This document shows, in pieces, positions 41,121 through 50,236 of a DNA stretch of 64,000 nucleotides; the stretch's first letter is position 1; every line of letters starts with the position of its first letter. The stretch is taken from the NCBI RefSeq assembly GCF_017875235.1, contig NZ_JAGGMI010000009.1:124001-188000 (forward strand), given 5' to 3'. The notes under the pieces are model-generated. The model searched no databases, had not been told where the DNA came from, and saw only the letters and a list, made by a program, of their open reading frames with translations. The position numbers were made by a program, and so were the translations under genes. The DNA comes from Asticcacaulis solisilvae. GTDB lineage: Bacteria; Pseudomonadota; Alphaproteobacteria; Caulobacterales; Caulobacteraceae.

Positions 41121-43864
41121 AGCTTAACCTCGAAGCCGTCCGCCGGGAGGTATTTTCGGCGGCACAGAGACTGATCGCAGAGAAGATCTTTGGCGACATG
41201 CCCTCGGTCGACACCGGCATTAGCCGCGAGTTTCCGCCTGCGCTGTCGGCCTATCTGCCCTATCGATCATTTGACGACGTCCGGCAGCTCTACGTCCAGG
41301 AGACGACTGTGGGCCTGGTGCTGGAACTGACGCCTCTGCTCGGCGCCACGGAAGCCCAGCACAGTTTGCTCGCCCAGGTCTTCAACGACGGCCTGCCTGG
41401 CGGTGCGCATGTCCAGATCATCAACTTCGCGTCGCCGCGGTGTGGCTATGTCACCGACGCGTGGGCCCGGAGCCGGTCGGCCGGAGGCGAGATCTTTGAC
41501 GAACTGGCCCGCCATCGCCGCAAACACCTGATCGACGGCGTGTGGAATTCCTTTTCAAAATCGGCGCCGTTCTCGATGCGCGATTATCGCGTGATCCTGG
41601 CGGTGGAGCTAAAGGGCGATGTTGCGGGAAGGGCCGGCGACCAGCTGTCCGAATTGCGGGAAGTCATCCGAGGCACGCTCGCCTCCATGGGGGGCGCGGC
41701 CTATACGCTAACGCCGGACCAACTGCTGTCGTTCTGCTCGGCTATTCTGAACCCGACCTCGTCAATGGACTACGACCGCCTGGTCTACGACAGGGAGAGG
41801 TGGCTGAACGAGCAGATCGTCCGGCAGGACACGACGATCACGCAATATCGGGATCGGCTCGTCGCGACAACGGCATGCCCGGGCGACGCCTACGATCACG
41901 CACTAATATCGAGCGACGCCAGACGCGAACAGTGGGAACTTCGGGCCTTTTCACCCGTTCGCTATCCCGAAAACAGTTCGCAGGCCATTGTGTCACGGCT
42001 GATCGGCGACTTCTTCAACAACCAGCTTCAGACAGTCGGCTCTACCCTGACGGTGCTCTATTTCGCACCGATGTCGCTTGATGACAGCAAGACTACGGTC
42101 GAGATGAAGACGATGCGCACCAGCCAGCAGGCTTCGTCGCCGACCGCAAAGTTCTTCCCGGCGATTCAGCGTGCGGCCGACGACTGGGCAGCGGCGAACC
42201 AGGCCGTGTCCATGGGGGCAAAGCTTTGTCACATGGGTATGTTTGCTATTTCGACCACCTCCGTGCCCGAGGCTGACCGCGCTGAACGGCAGTTGCGGGC
42301 CGTATGGGGTGGAGCCGGTTTCGAACTCGGCCGATCCGACGTTTTGCATCTTCAAACGCTGCTGGCCGCTCTGCCGCTGACGATGGGTGACGGGCTGGGA
42401 GACGACTTCAAGACACACAAGCGGCTGCGGCGGATGCCGACGAGCTGCATGGCAATGCTGGCGCCTTTCCAGGGAGAGTTTCGTGGCTTGCAGCGACCTG
42501 ACATGCTGTTCCTCGGCCGGCGTGGCCAGCCGTTCTTCTTCTCGCCCTTCGCGAACGAAGACGAGGGCATGGGCGGAGGCAATCACAATGCTTCAGTTAT
42601 AGGCGCCTCCGGCTCAGGCAAGTCCGTGCTGTTGCAGGAGATGGCCGCTGGGCTGAGGGGCAGCGGAGCCGATGTCATGGTCCTCGATGACGGATACTCC
42701 TTCCGCAACACCTGCAAGATCCAGGGGGGTCAGTTCATCGAGTTCAGCTTGGCCAGCAATTTGAACATCAATCCGTTCTCGCTCGTCGACTATGACGAGG
42801 CCGGAATGGACGAGGAGTACAAGACCGACTCCGTCAATGCCATCAAATATACGGTCCTCCAGATGGCGAAAGGCGAAGACAGCTACCTGAAGGAAGAACT
42901 CGGCATGATCGAACGTGCGGTCATAGAGGTCTTCGACACGAAGGGCGTGGAGGGCGATATCGAGGATGTCGCCGTGTACCTGGAGACGCATTTTGGCGAG
43001 CCGGGTCGGGGAATGGCCATAGCCATGGCGCCGTACCGGCTGCGTGGCTCCTACGGCAAGCTCTACAATGGCCGGGCCAACCTGGAGATCGACAACCCGT
43101 TCACCGTCTTCGAGCTGTCACCACTCGAAAGCAAGAAGGACCTGCGCGCGGTCGTCATCCTTTCGCTGTTGATGGTCATCCGGCAGCGCATGAAGCTTGG
43201 TGGACGCGCCCGAAAGAAAGCGCTCTTCATCGACGAGGCCTGGCAACTGCTGGGCGACGGTGCCGCGGGTCCCTTCATCGAAGGCTTTGCGCGTCGTTGC
43301 AGAAAGGAAGGGGGCGCACTTATCACGGGCACCCAGTCCCTTGAGGATTATCAGCGGACCGCCGGCGGCCGCGCCTGCATCCAAAATTCCGAATGGAACA
43401 TCATCCTCAAGCTGAAGCCGGAGTCCGTGGATGCGTTTGCCAGTGAAGGTATTTTGCGCGCCTCGGAGGCAGAGCTCGAGTTGATCCGTTCCCTGTTCAC
43501 CTCCCAGGGCGAATATTCCGAAGCCTATGTCCGCGGCGCCGGAACGAAATTCATCGGGCGGCTGGTCCTCGATCCCTATTCGCTGACCTTGTATTCCACA
43601 AAGCCCGAGGTGCTGGATGCCGTGGAGCGCCTTATGGCTGCCGGACAATCGGCAAAGGAGGCCGTTCGCGCTGTCGCCTTCCGACAAGCGACGCCAGTCA
43701 CCTGGTCGCGCGAACAGATCGCCCAGGCCGAGCTATTGATGGGGGACGGCGAGTTGAAACCCTTCATTGCGCGCTATGGCGCGATGACGAGCCGGGAACG
43801 CCGCATTTTCGCACATCGCCTTTTCAATGAAACAGGAGACAGCTATGTCGCGGCTGCTGAGTAG
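41117..43864 (+). CDS. traC: TraC assembly ATPase (VirB4-like)
   Basis: 915 residues. The N-terminal TraC domain begins with SAYLPYRSFDDVRQLYVQET. The P-loop domain has Walker A GASGSGKSVLLQEM near residue 495 and Walker B ALFIDEAWQLLGD near residue 701, followed by GGALITGTQSLEDY. TraC powers pilus extension at the inner membrane. Length is close to the family norm (about 850-900). Confidence 0.97.
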   Translation: MKLNLEAVRREVFSAAQRLIAEKIFGDMPSVDTGISREFPPALSAYLPYRSFDDVRQLYVQETTVGLVLELTPLLGATEAQHSLLAQVFNDGLPGGAHVQIINFASPRCGYVTDAWARSRSAGGEIFDELARHRRKHLIDGVWNSFSKSAPFSMRDYRVILAVELKGDVAGRAGDQLSELREVIRGTLASMGGAAYTLTPDQLLSFCSAILNPTSSMDYDRLVYDRERWLNEQIVRQDTTITQYRDRLVATTACPGDAYDHALISSDARREQWELRAFSPVRYPENSSQAIVSRLIGDFFNNQLQTVGSTLTVLYFAPMSLDDSKTTVEMKTMRTSQQASSPTAKFFPAIQRAADDWAAANQAVSMGAKLCHMGMFAISTTSVPEADRAERQLRAVWGGAGFELGRSDVLHLQTLLAALPLTMGDGLGDDFKTHKRLRRMPTSCMAMLAPFQGEFRGLQRPDMLFLGRRGQPFFFSPFANEDEGMGGGNHNASVIGASGSGKSVLLQEMAAGLRGSGADVMVLDDGYSFRNTCKIQGGQFIEFSLASNLNINPFSLVDYDEAGMDEEYKTDSVNAIKYTVLQMAKGEDSYLKEELGMIERAVIEVFDTKGVEGDIEDVAVYLETHFGEPGRGMAIAMAPYRLRGSYGKLYNGRANLEIDNPFTVFELSPLESKKDLRAVVILSLLMVIRQRMKLGGRARKKALFIDEAWQLLGDGAAGPFIEGFARRCRKEGGALITGTQSLEDYQRTAGGRACIQNSEWNIILKLKPESVDAFASEGILRASEAELELIRSLFTSQGEYSEAYVRGAGTKFIGRLVLDPYSLTLYSTKPEVLDAVERLMAAGQSAKEAVRAVAFRQATPVTWSREQIAQAELLMGDGELKPFIARYGAMTSRERRIFAHRLFNETGDSYVAAAE

Positions 43865-44165
43865 TCTCGCCGCGACGCGCTTCACCAAGCCGGCATGGCT
43901 GCCCTCGTGGTCGTGGCTGTTCCGACAATGCGAGACCGCGGCCATCGCGTTTACGGCCTTTGTCGGGCTTACCCTTGTTGCTCTCGCGTTCCGTTTCGAG
44001 GCCTGGGTGCACGAATGGGCGAACTTCCTGAAGCACTACTCCGCCGCGTCCGCTGAAGCGCGAACGCCCGTGAACCTTGTCATTTCTCTCACCTATCTGA
44101 GCCTGTTCGCCGTGATCTGGCTGGCCAGGCGCCCGAGGAGGCACGCAGATGGAAAAGCCAGCTGA
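43845..44165 (+). CDS. Small membrane protein between traC and trbI
   Basis: 106 residues from the ATG at 43845 (GGAG eight bases upstream), overlapping the traC end by 20 bp. Two hydrophobic segments (AAIAFTAFVGLTLVALAF and VISLTYLSLFAVIWLA) flank a periplasmic stretch, with a basic C-terminus. It has no counterpart at this place in F that I can name. Overlaps on both sides show it belongs to the operon. Confidence 0.7.
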   Translation: MSRLLSSLAATRFTKPAWLPSWSWLFRQCETAAIAFTAFVGLTLVALAFRFEAWVHEWANFLKHYSAASAEARTPVNLVISLTYLSLFAVIWLARRPRRHADGKAS

Positions 44166-44631
44166 CGCGACACCCATCACCGCACCAAGTCCCAGTCCGG
44201 CGAAATCGATACGCATTCCGGTGCCCGCGAATCTGCCTCGCATCGAGGGACGGCATGTCTTGATGGGATTGCTGGCCATCAATCTCCTGGTCACCGGCGC
44301 GCTCTGGTTCAGGGTGGTATCGGATAAGCGCCCTGTCATTGCCACGGTCGGCTTGACGAGCCTCGCCAGGAACTACGCTCAGACGCTGGCCAACGACCCC
44401 AACATCACGCCCGAGGCTCTTCAAATCCGAACGCAGCTCTTCATGGCCGAGGGCCAGAAGGAAATCGACCGCCTGACTTCCGATGGCGACGTCATCCTCC
44501 TGGCCCGGGAGTGTGTCCTGAAGGGTGAGGACGTCGATTTGACCCAGCAATTCGCCAGTTCACTGAGCGCGCAGTTGGCGGCCACGAAATCGCCTGCGAT
44601 TCAAGGGGTCGCCAATGTCGTCGCTCAGTAA
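44149..44631 (+). CDS. trbI: TrbI-type F-pilus assembly protein
   Basis: 160 residues: Pro-rich cytoplasmic N-terminus, one membrane helix (HVLMGLLAINLLVTGALWF), then a periplasmic domain with VATVGLTSLARNYAQTLA-like sequence, in the trbI position between traC and traW. In F, TrbI affects pilus outgrowth and retraction. It overlaps both neighbours by 17 bp. Confidence 0.8.
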   Translation: MEKPADATPITAPSPSPAKSIRIPVPANLPRIEGRHVLMGLLAINLLVTGALWFRVVSDKRPVIATVGLTSLARNYAQTLANDPNITPEALQIRTQLFMAEGQKEIDRLTSDGDVILLARECVLKGEDVDLTQQFASSLSAQLAATKSPAIQGVANVVAQ

Positions 44632-45124
44632 TGTCTTGCCCCGTATTTCAAAGACCGCGCAAATCATCTGGGCGATCGCGGCTGCACTCGCATTGTCACA
44701 GGTCGGCACAGCGATCGCCGACGACTACCAGTTCTTTCTCAACGAAACGGACAGCCTGCCGAACTGGGCGTTTTGGGTCGACAAGAATCACACGGAGCCA
44801 AGGCGTGGCGACTACTTCGCATTTGTCCCGCCCGCGAACCCCTACTATCCGCCATCGTTTCGTTTCGCCAAGCAGGTGGTTGGTGTCCCTGGCGATCATG
44901 TGACCATCCGCGGGCGGGATTTCTATATCAATGGTCAGTTCGCGGGCACGGCCAAGACGCACGATCAGCAGGGCACGCCGGTTCAGATGTCTGCCCCTGG
45001 CACTATTCCGGCAGGCAGATATTTTGTCGTCACGCCGCACAAGGACTCATTCGACAGCCGCTACGCGATCATTGGTCTGATCGACAGGAAGATGCTCGTC
45101 GGGAAAGCCTATCCGGTGCTGTGA
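44615..45124 (+). CDS. S26-family signal peptidase (conjugative TraF/TrhF type)
   Basis: 169 residues with an N-terminal hydrophobic segment (QIIWAIAAALALSQVGTAIA). The S26 fold is shown by the serine region NETDSLPNWAFWV and the lysine region RFAKQVVGVPGDHVTIRG (Lys before the conserved GxPGD). Such dedicated peptidases process pilins in RP4- and R27-like systems, whereas F relies on the host LepB. It presumably cleaves TraA. The stop overlaps the traW start (TGATG). Confidence 0.9.
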   Translation: MSSLSNVLPRISKTAQIIWAIAAALALSQVGTAIADDYQFFLNETDSLPNWAFWVDKNHTEPRRGDYFAFVPPANPYYPPSFRFAKQVVGVPGDHVTIRGRDFYINGQFAGTAKTHDQQGTPVQMSAPGTIPAGRYFVVTPHKDSFDSRYAIIGLIDRKMLVGKAYPVL

Positions 45125-45762
45125 TGGGCGGACGACCAATTATCGTTCTGGCATGCCTCCTCATTGCCGGCGGACCCATGTGTACCTCGAACGCGGGCGA
45201 TCTCGGTACCTACGGGGAGACCTTCCCCATAGCGGAGACCGATCTGCTCAAGATGATAATGGGCAAGCTGAAGAAGGCCGAGGCAGACGGAAGCATCGGC
45301 GCCCTCAACAAGCAATTCGCTGAAGCCACTCGGAAGCGCGTCGAAAACCCGACACCGGTTGCCGGCATCGTCACGACTTCGAAAGCGCGAACCTGGCTGT
45401 ACGATCCGTCGATCATCGTGCCCCAGGACTATGCCGACGACAAGGGACGCGTGTTTGCCCGGAAGGGTGAACGGATGAATCCTCTGGAACGATTGCCAAG
45501 CTTCAACAAGGTTATGGTGTTTCTCGACGGCCGCGACCCGCGCCAAGTCGACTTCGCAGTCGCGCAGGCGCGCAAGTTAGGTCATGACCGGACAGTCCTG
45601 ATCCTGGTCAATGGATCGCCCATGGCCACGATGCGCGCACACAAGCAGGTCTTCTATTTTGACCAGATGGGCACCCTAACCAGCAAGTTCGGTATCACCC
45701 AGGTCCCAGCACTGGTGCAAAAAGAGGGAACCCTGCTCAGGGTCAGGGAGGTCATGCCATGA
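45124..45762 (+). CDS. traW: TraW pilus assembly protein
   Basis: 212 residues with a signal peptide. DLGTYGETFPIAETDLLKMI at the mature N-terminus is the TraW signature. The C-terminal thioredoxin-like part contains NKVMVFLDGRDPRQVDFAVA and QVPALVQKEGTLLRV. It acts in the periplasm with TraU and TrbC. Its stop overlaps the traU start (ATGA). Confidence 0.95.
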   Translation: MGGRPIIVLACLLIAGGPMCTSNAGDLGTYGETFPIAETDLLKMIMGKLKKAEADGSIGALNKQFAEATRKRVENPTPVAGIVTTSKARTWLYDPSIIVPQDYADDKGRVFARKGERMNPLERLPSFNKVMVFLDGRDPRQVDFAVAQARKLGHDRTVLILVNGSPMATMRAHKQVFYFDQMGTLTSKFGITQVPALVQKEGTLLRVREVMP

Positions 45763-46769
45763 GACTGGCAGCCTTTCTTTCTCTGATCCTTTCCCTGCTC
45801 GCGGCACCGGCAGCGCTGGCCTCGCCAGCGGATGCGCTTCGCCACTGCACGGGCCGCTTCGTCAACCCTATCACGGCCCCGTGCTGGGACTGTATCTTCC
45901 CGCTGACCATCGGCTCGGTGCCCATCTGGCGGGGCAAGGGCGTGCGCGTGGATGCTCCCAATCCCTCGAGCCCGATCTGCGCCTGTGGCACGCCTGTCCC
46001 GCGTATTGGGCTGACGATCGGCTACTGGGAGCCGTCGCGGCTCATGGACGTCACGCAAAAGCCCTTCTGTTTTCCCAATCTCGGCGGCCTCAGCATCAGT
46101 CCCGGCTTCGGTTACGCCGGCAAGAGCGAATACCGGCAGGAGAGCGGCGCCGCGCGAACCGCCTACCACGCCCACTACTATGTCTACCCGCTATTGTCCT
46201 GGCTGCAGATCCTCACCGACTTCGTGTGCATGGAGGCCTCTGGCTTCGACATTGTCTACATGACCGAGTTCGATCCGCTGTGGAATTCCGACGAACTGAG
46301 CGCGATTATCAATCCAGAGGTCTTCCTGTTCGCAAACCCGATTGCGCAGCTCGCCTGCAGCGCCGACTGTGTCGCAGCCACGACGACTGGCCGTCCTATC
46401 CAGCAGTTGTTCTGGTGCGCCGGCTGTCAGGGCAGCCTTTACCCGATGACCGGGCAGGTGGCTGGGGACTACGGCCCGCTTACCGGCTCTCTGCACGTCG
46501 CCGAGAAATTCCAGGCGAAGCTGCATCGCGAGCTTCTGTCGTGGGGGACGCGCGGATCGCTTTCTCTGTGTCAGCCGATCCCGCAGCCCTCCATGGACAA
46601 GCTTCAGTACAGGTTCCAGCTGGTCACGCCCGTCGCCCATAAGAACGTGCTGAGCTGCAATGCGATCGGTAAGTCAACCGTGCCCTACGAGCAGTTCAAG
46701 GTCATTCCGGTGAAGGGAGAAGACATCGGCTATCTCGTCTGGAGAAAGAGGAATTGCTGTGCGCTCTAA
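45759..46769 (+). CDS. traU: TraU mating-pair protein
   Basis: 336 residues with a signal peptide (FLSLILSLLAAPAALASPA). The mature N-terminus has ITAPCWDCIFPLTIGSVPIW, a hallmark of TraU. Many Cys follow (ICACG, CSADCVAATT, FWCAGCQGSLYP), probably in disulfides made with the DsbC-like enzyme. TraU is needed for DNA transfer more than for pilus formation. Confidence 0.97.
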   Translation: MRLAAFLSLILSLLAAPAALASPADALRHCTGRFVNPITAPCWDCIFPLTIGSVPIWRGKGVRVDAPNPSSPICACGTPVPRIGLTIGYWEPSRLMDVTQKPFCFPNLGGLSISPGFGYAGKSEYRQESGAARTAYHAHYYVYPLLSWLQILTDFVCMEASGFDIVYMTEFDPLWNSDELSAIINPEVFLFANPIAQLACSADCVAATTTGRPIQQLFWCAGCQGSLYPMTGQVAGDYGPLTGSLHVAEKFQAKLHRELLSWGTRGSLSLCQPIPQPSMDKLQYRFQLVTPVAHKNVLSCNAIGKSTVPYEQFKVIPVKGEDIGYLVWRKRNCCAL

Positions 46770-47484
46770 ACTGAAATCCGGATTGCTTTGCGCCCTGTGT
46801 GCCCTGGCGGTGGCGAACGTGACGCCGGCACAACAAGGTATCTTCAACCTGGACGAACTGGTGTCAGACGCTCAGGCGCGCTCGGACGCGATGAAGGCCG
46901 ACCTTCTTGGAATGGAGGAAAGTACCGTGGAGAAGTCTCGGCGATATACGGCCGAGGCCGCGACTCTTGCCAACGGTAATCGGGACCGCCTGCGCAAGGG
47001 CCTGACCTATCTTGGCACGGAATACGATGTCGGTCTTTTTGATGACGGCATTATCGTCGACGGCGGCGTGGTTTATGTCGCCATTTCGCTCTCCATGCCG
47101 AGCAGTGCGCTTCGACAGTTATCGGCGGATGCGCAGAAGTCTGGCGCCGTGCTCGTCATACGGGGTTTCCTGGACGGGAGTTTCAAAAAGACCCAGCTGG
47201 TGCTCATGCGCACCTTCAGGCAGGAGGAAGCCGCCGGTATCCTCATCGACCCCAGGGTTTTCCAGCAGTACCACGTCGAGCGCGTGCCCACATTCATCGC
47301 GGCCGAGCGACCTGTCCAAAGCTGCGAAGATGGTGGTCTGGAGTGTACGCGTCCGAATGTGCCGTTCGATAGCGTCAAGGGCAACATCAGTCTGGCAACG
47401 GCCCTGAGGCTCATTGCCGAGAAGGGTGACGCCGCACCGGCCGCGGCGCGCAAGGCGCTCGATCGGCTGGAGGATCCGCTATGA
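46759..47484 (+). CDS. trbC: TrbC pilus assembly protein
   Basis: 241 residues from a GTG at 46759 (AGAGGA upstream), overlapping the traU end. Signal peptide, helical region, then a thioredoxin-like domain: GAVLVIRGFLDGSFKKTQLV, VPTFIAA and the Cys pair CEDGGLEC. This matches F-type TrbC, a TraW partner; in some plasmids TraW and TrbC are fused. The stop overlaps traN (ATGA). Confidence 0.92.
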   Translation: MRSKLKSGLLCALCALAVANVTPAQQGIFNLDELVSDAQARSDAMKADLLGMEESTVEKSRRYTAEAATLANGNRDRLRKGLTYLGTEYDVGLFDDGIIVDGGVVYVAISLSMPSSALRQLSADAQKSGAVLVIRGFLDGSFKKTQLVLMRTFRQEEAAGILIDPRVFQQYHVERVPTFIAAERPVQSCEDGGLECTRPNVPFDSVKGNISLATALRLIAEKGDAAPAAARKALDRLEDPL

Positions 47485-49304
47485 AGCGCGCCCTGCTGTC
47501 GACCGCTCTGGTCAGCCTGCTTCTCCCACTGGCATATGCGAGCGCACAATCGCCAAGCCGGGAGGACTTTGCAGGCGCGCTTAACGCATCGAATGCGGCA
47601 ATCAACACCTCCAACCTCGCTGAGACATTGCCTGGCTACAAGGGCGATGCGCCCGACCTGCAGGCGCACGCGGGCGACGCACCAGCGGATCTCAATGCCA
47701 AGGGATATACCGCGTCATCATCCAATACGCTCACCGGCGTCATTGCCACGAACCAGACTTTTCTGACGGCGAACAAGATCGACGAAAACGCCGAGTGGGT
47801 CAAAAATGCCCTCGGCGTCGCCAATGATCCCAATGGGACCGCTGGAGATGCTGTCGGCGGCGGATCGAACGCCTGCCATCTGCAGACCACGACTACGTCC
47901 GAGACGACGCTTTACACCTGCGAAAGTGGCAATATCATAGGTGAGGGCGACTACAGCTGCTCTCAAACGCGCAGCTTCAGGAAAAATGATCCAGTCACAA
48001 AAGGATGCGTGACGAGCGCGTACACGGCGCACTACGGCTCAGTACCCGAGGCCTACAAATATATCTATCGCTGCCAGCGGGCGATCACCCACCACAATCT
48101 TACCGATCCGGACAACGGGTGCGCCTATCTCCGATCGTCGGGCGCGTGCCTGCCAACATATGGATCGGGTCCCGACTGGTCGACCATCTGCAACCGGACG
48201 ATCACCGGCCGCACCAAAGTGACCTATGTCGGTCTCTATGAAGAGACTTGCAGCGATGTAGCTGCGTGTTCGCTGCAGAGTTCCACCTGCACCTCCAGCT
48301 TTGGCGCCGGCTTCTGTGAACGGGAAGAGCGCAGCTACCTATGCGATGCCGGATCATTCCAGGACCTTGGAACGGCTGACAGCGGGTGCGCGGAGCTGCT
48401 CGCCAATCCCACCTGCACGCTCTCGTCCTCAAACTGCACGCAAACAGCCGCGATGGTCCCGGAAATCATGGCCTATTTCGGCTTTGCTCCCGATCACTGC
48501 TTGTCGACGAGCTTCGCCTATTATTGCCAGGCCATATCAGGCACGGGAAGCAATTGCGAACCGGATGAGAGCTGCAGCTTCAGATCTCAGACCTGCATCG
48601 ACGAGACGGCAACCGACGACGGATCGTGCCAGAGCTGGGAATACACCTACGAATGCAAGAAGGCGGTGACCACCCCGGTCGACGCATCGGTCTGCGATGC
48701 GTCCTGGGTCATGGGCACGACGACCATCGAGGCAAAGGACGATCCCGACCAGGATATCGCCGCAGCGGTTTCCGCTTTGAACGCCGTGAAAAGCGCCTCG
48801 AACAGCTACGAATCCGAAATGTCGATCTTCAAGGGTGAGGACCTACGGTGCGGAAAGGCCGTTCTCGGTTTCGCCAATTGCTGCAAGGACAGTGGCTGGG
48901 GAACGGACATTGGCCTGGCCGAATGTGACAGCAACGAGCTGAAGTTGATGGAGAGCCAGAAAAAGAAGGCTTGCCATTACGTTGGAACCTACTGCAGCAA
49001 CAAGAGCTTGTTCGGTTGCCTCCAGAAAAGCATGACCTATTGCTGCTATGGCAACAGTCTGGCGCGCATTATCCAGGAGGCCGGCCACGCGCAGCTTGGC
49101 ATCAGGTGGGGCAGCGCCAAATCGCCCAACTGCGCCGGTTTCAGCGTCGAGGACTTCCAGAAGCTCGATCTGACCAACGTCGATTTCTCCGATTTCTATA
49201 ACGAGAAGCTGGGACAGCTTGCCGAAACCGACTCTGCCTCGACCGTCGCTGCCATCACCGCCTCCATCGAAACCCTGAACGGCTCCGGCTCACCGAAGAA
49301 GTGA
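47481..49304 (+). CDS. traN: TraN mating-pair stabilisation protein
   Basis: 607 residues, signal peptide ending near YASAQ. Dozens of Cys occur through the middle and C-terminus (CSLQSSTCTS, CTLSSSNCTQ, CSFRSQTCID repeats; KKACHYVGTYCSNKSLFGCL near the end), the pattern of TraN, an outer-membrane adhesin that fixes the mating pair on a recipient receptor. The repeats CS-L/F-x-SxxC look like tandem disulfide modules. The variable tip that decides recipient choice cannot be defined here. Confidence 0.93.
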   Translation: MKRALLSTALVSLLLPLAYASAQSPSREDFAGALNASNAAINTSNLAETLPGYKGDAPDLQAHAGDAPADLNAKGYTASSSNTLTGVIATNQTFLTANKIDENAEWVKNALGVANDPNGTAGDAVGGGSNACHLQTTTTSETTLYTCESGNIIGEGDYSCSQTRSFRKNDPVTKGCVTSAYTAHYGSVPEAYKYIYRCQRAITHHNLTDPDNGCAYLRSSGACLPTYGSGPDWSTICNRTITGRTKVTYVGLYEETCSDVAACSLQSSTCTSSFGAGFCEREERSYLCDAGSFQDLGTADSGCAELLANPTCTLSSSNCTQTAAMVPEIMAYFGFAPDHCLSTSFAYYCQAISGTGSNCEPDESCSFRSQTCIDETATDDGSCQSWEYTYECKKAVTTPVDASVCDASWVMGTTTIEAKDDPDQDIAAAVSALNAVKSASNSYESEMSIFKGEDLRCGKAVLGFANCCKDSGWGTDIGLAECDSNELKLMESQKKKACHYVGTYCSNKSLFGCLQKSMTYCCYGNSLARIIQEAGHAQLGIRWGSAKSPNCAGFSVEDFQKLDLTNVDFSDFYNEKLGQLAETDSASTVAAITASIETLNGSGSPKK

Positions 49305-49307
49305 CAC

Positions 49308-50228
49308 ATGACCCGCAAAAAGCTTTTAGCCACCCTTTGTCTGATCGCGTCGACCGCCCTTGGCGCAATGCCGGCGCGCGCGCAGGACACTCCGCCGGAG
49401 GTAGGCTCCGCGGCCGCACAGACCGATTATTGCGAGCGGCGCTTGGGGCAATGGTTCTATTGTGAAGCGCCTGTTCCGGCACCCAGGCCGAAGCAGAAGC
49501 CAAAGGCGGGCGCACCCACGGGATCGGAGCGCCATCCGGACCTGGTAGCAGCTGAACAGTTCAAGAAGGATATGGAGGAGGCGCGGCTCATTGCGGTCTG
49601 GAATCCCTCGGCCGAAAACATTCAGCGCTATTACGCCTATCAGCAACTGGTTCTCGAGAAGGGGGGGACCTTCGCGGACACATGGCGGCGGATGATCTGG
49701 GAAAATCCGGATATGGATTACACGCTGAAGCGGCCGATCAATGCGGCGGGCAAGTCAGAGTGGCTTCAGGCGCGCAACACAGACCGCGACCTGTTCTTTC
49801 GCGCAGCCTATGAGCAGATCGGCATCTTCTACATCTACCGGGGAGACTGCGGGCCTTGCCGCGTCGCGTCTCCGATCGTGAAGGAGTTTGCCGCACGGTA
49901 CGGTGTATCGGTACGCGCCATTTCGGCCGATGGCGGAGCCAACACGCACTTTCCCGATGCTCAGGTCGACAAGGGACAGCTGAAAGCGTGGGGACTGACC
50001 TCCGGTGTCACGCCGGCGTACATGATTTTTCAGAAGCCGACCGCCTCGGATCGCGGCGTGCTGAAACCCGTCAAATTCAAGGTCACTGACGGCAAGGTCT
50101 TTTCGCTGAGGCCATGCCGCAATCCGAAGGGCTGCCTGACCTATCTCGGCGCCGGTGTCCTGTCGGTCGACGAACTGGCGGATCGGCTTTTCGTCACTCT
50201 TGCCACCCAACCCGGCCAGGATTTCTAG
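49308..50228 (+). CDS. traF: TraF pilus assembly protein with intact CxxC
   Basis: 306 residues with a signal peptide. The N-terminus has YCERRLGQWFYCEAP and the helical QFKKDMEEARLIAVWNPSAE typical of F-type TraF. The thioredoxin domain carries FYIYRGDCGPCRVASPIV: the CGPC active site is present, while F TraF itself lacks the CxxC. It may therefore be redox-active besides being structural. Confidence 0.93.
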   Translation: MTRKKLLATLCLIASTALGAMPARAQDTPPEVGSAAAQTDYCERRLGQWFYCEAPVPAPRPKQKPKAGAPTGSERHPDLVAAEQFKKDMEEARLIAVWNPSAENIQRYYAYQQLVLEKGGTFADTWRRMIWENPDMDYTLKRPINAAGKSEWLQARNTDRDLFFRAAYEQIGIFYIYRGDCGPCRVASPIVKEFAARYGVSVRAISADGGANTHFPDAQVDKGQLKAWGLTSGVTPAYMIFQKPTASDRGVLKPVKFKVTDGKVFSLRPCRNPKGCLTYLGAGVLSVDELADRLFVTLATQPGQDF

Positions 50229-50236
50229 GAGGACCC

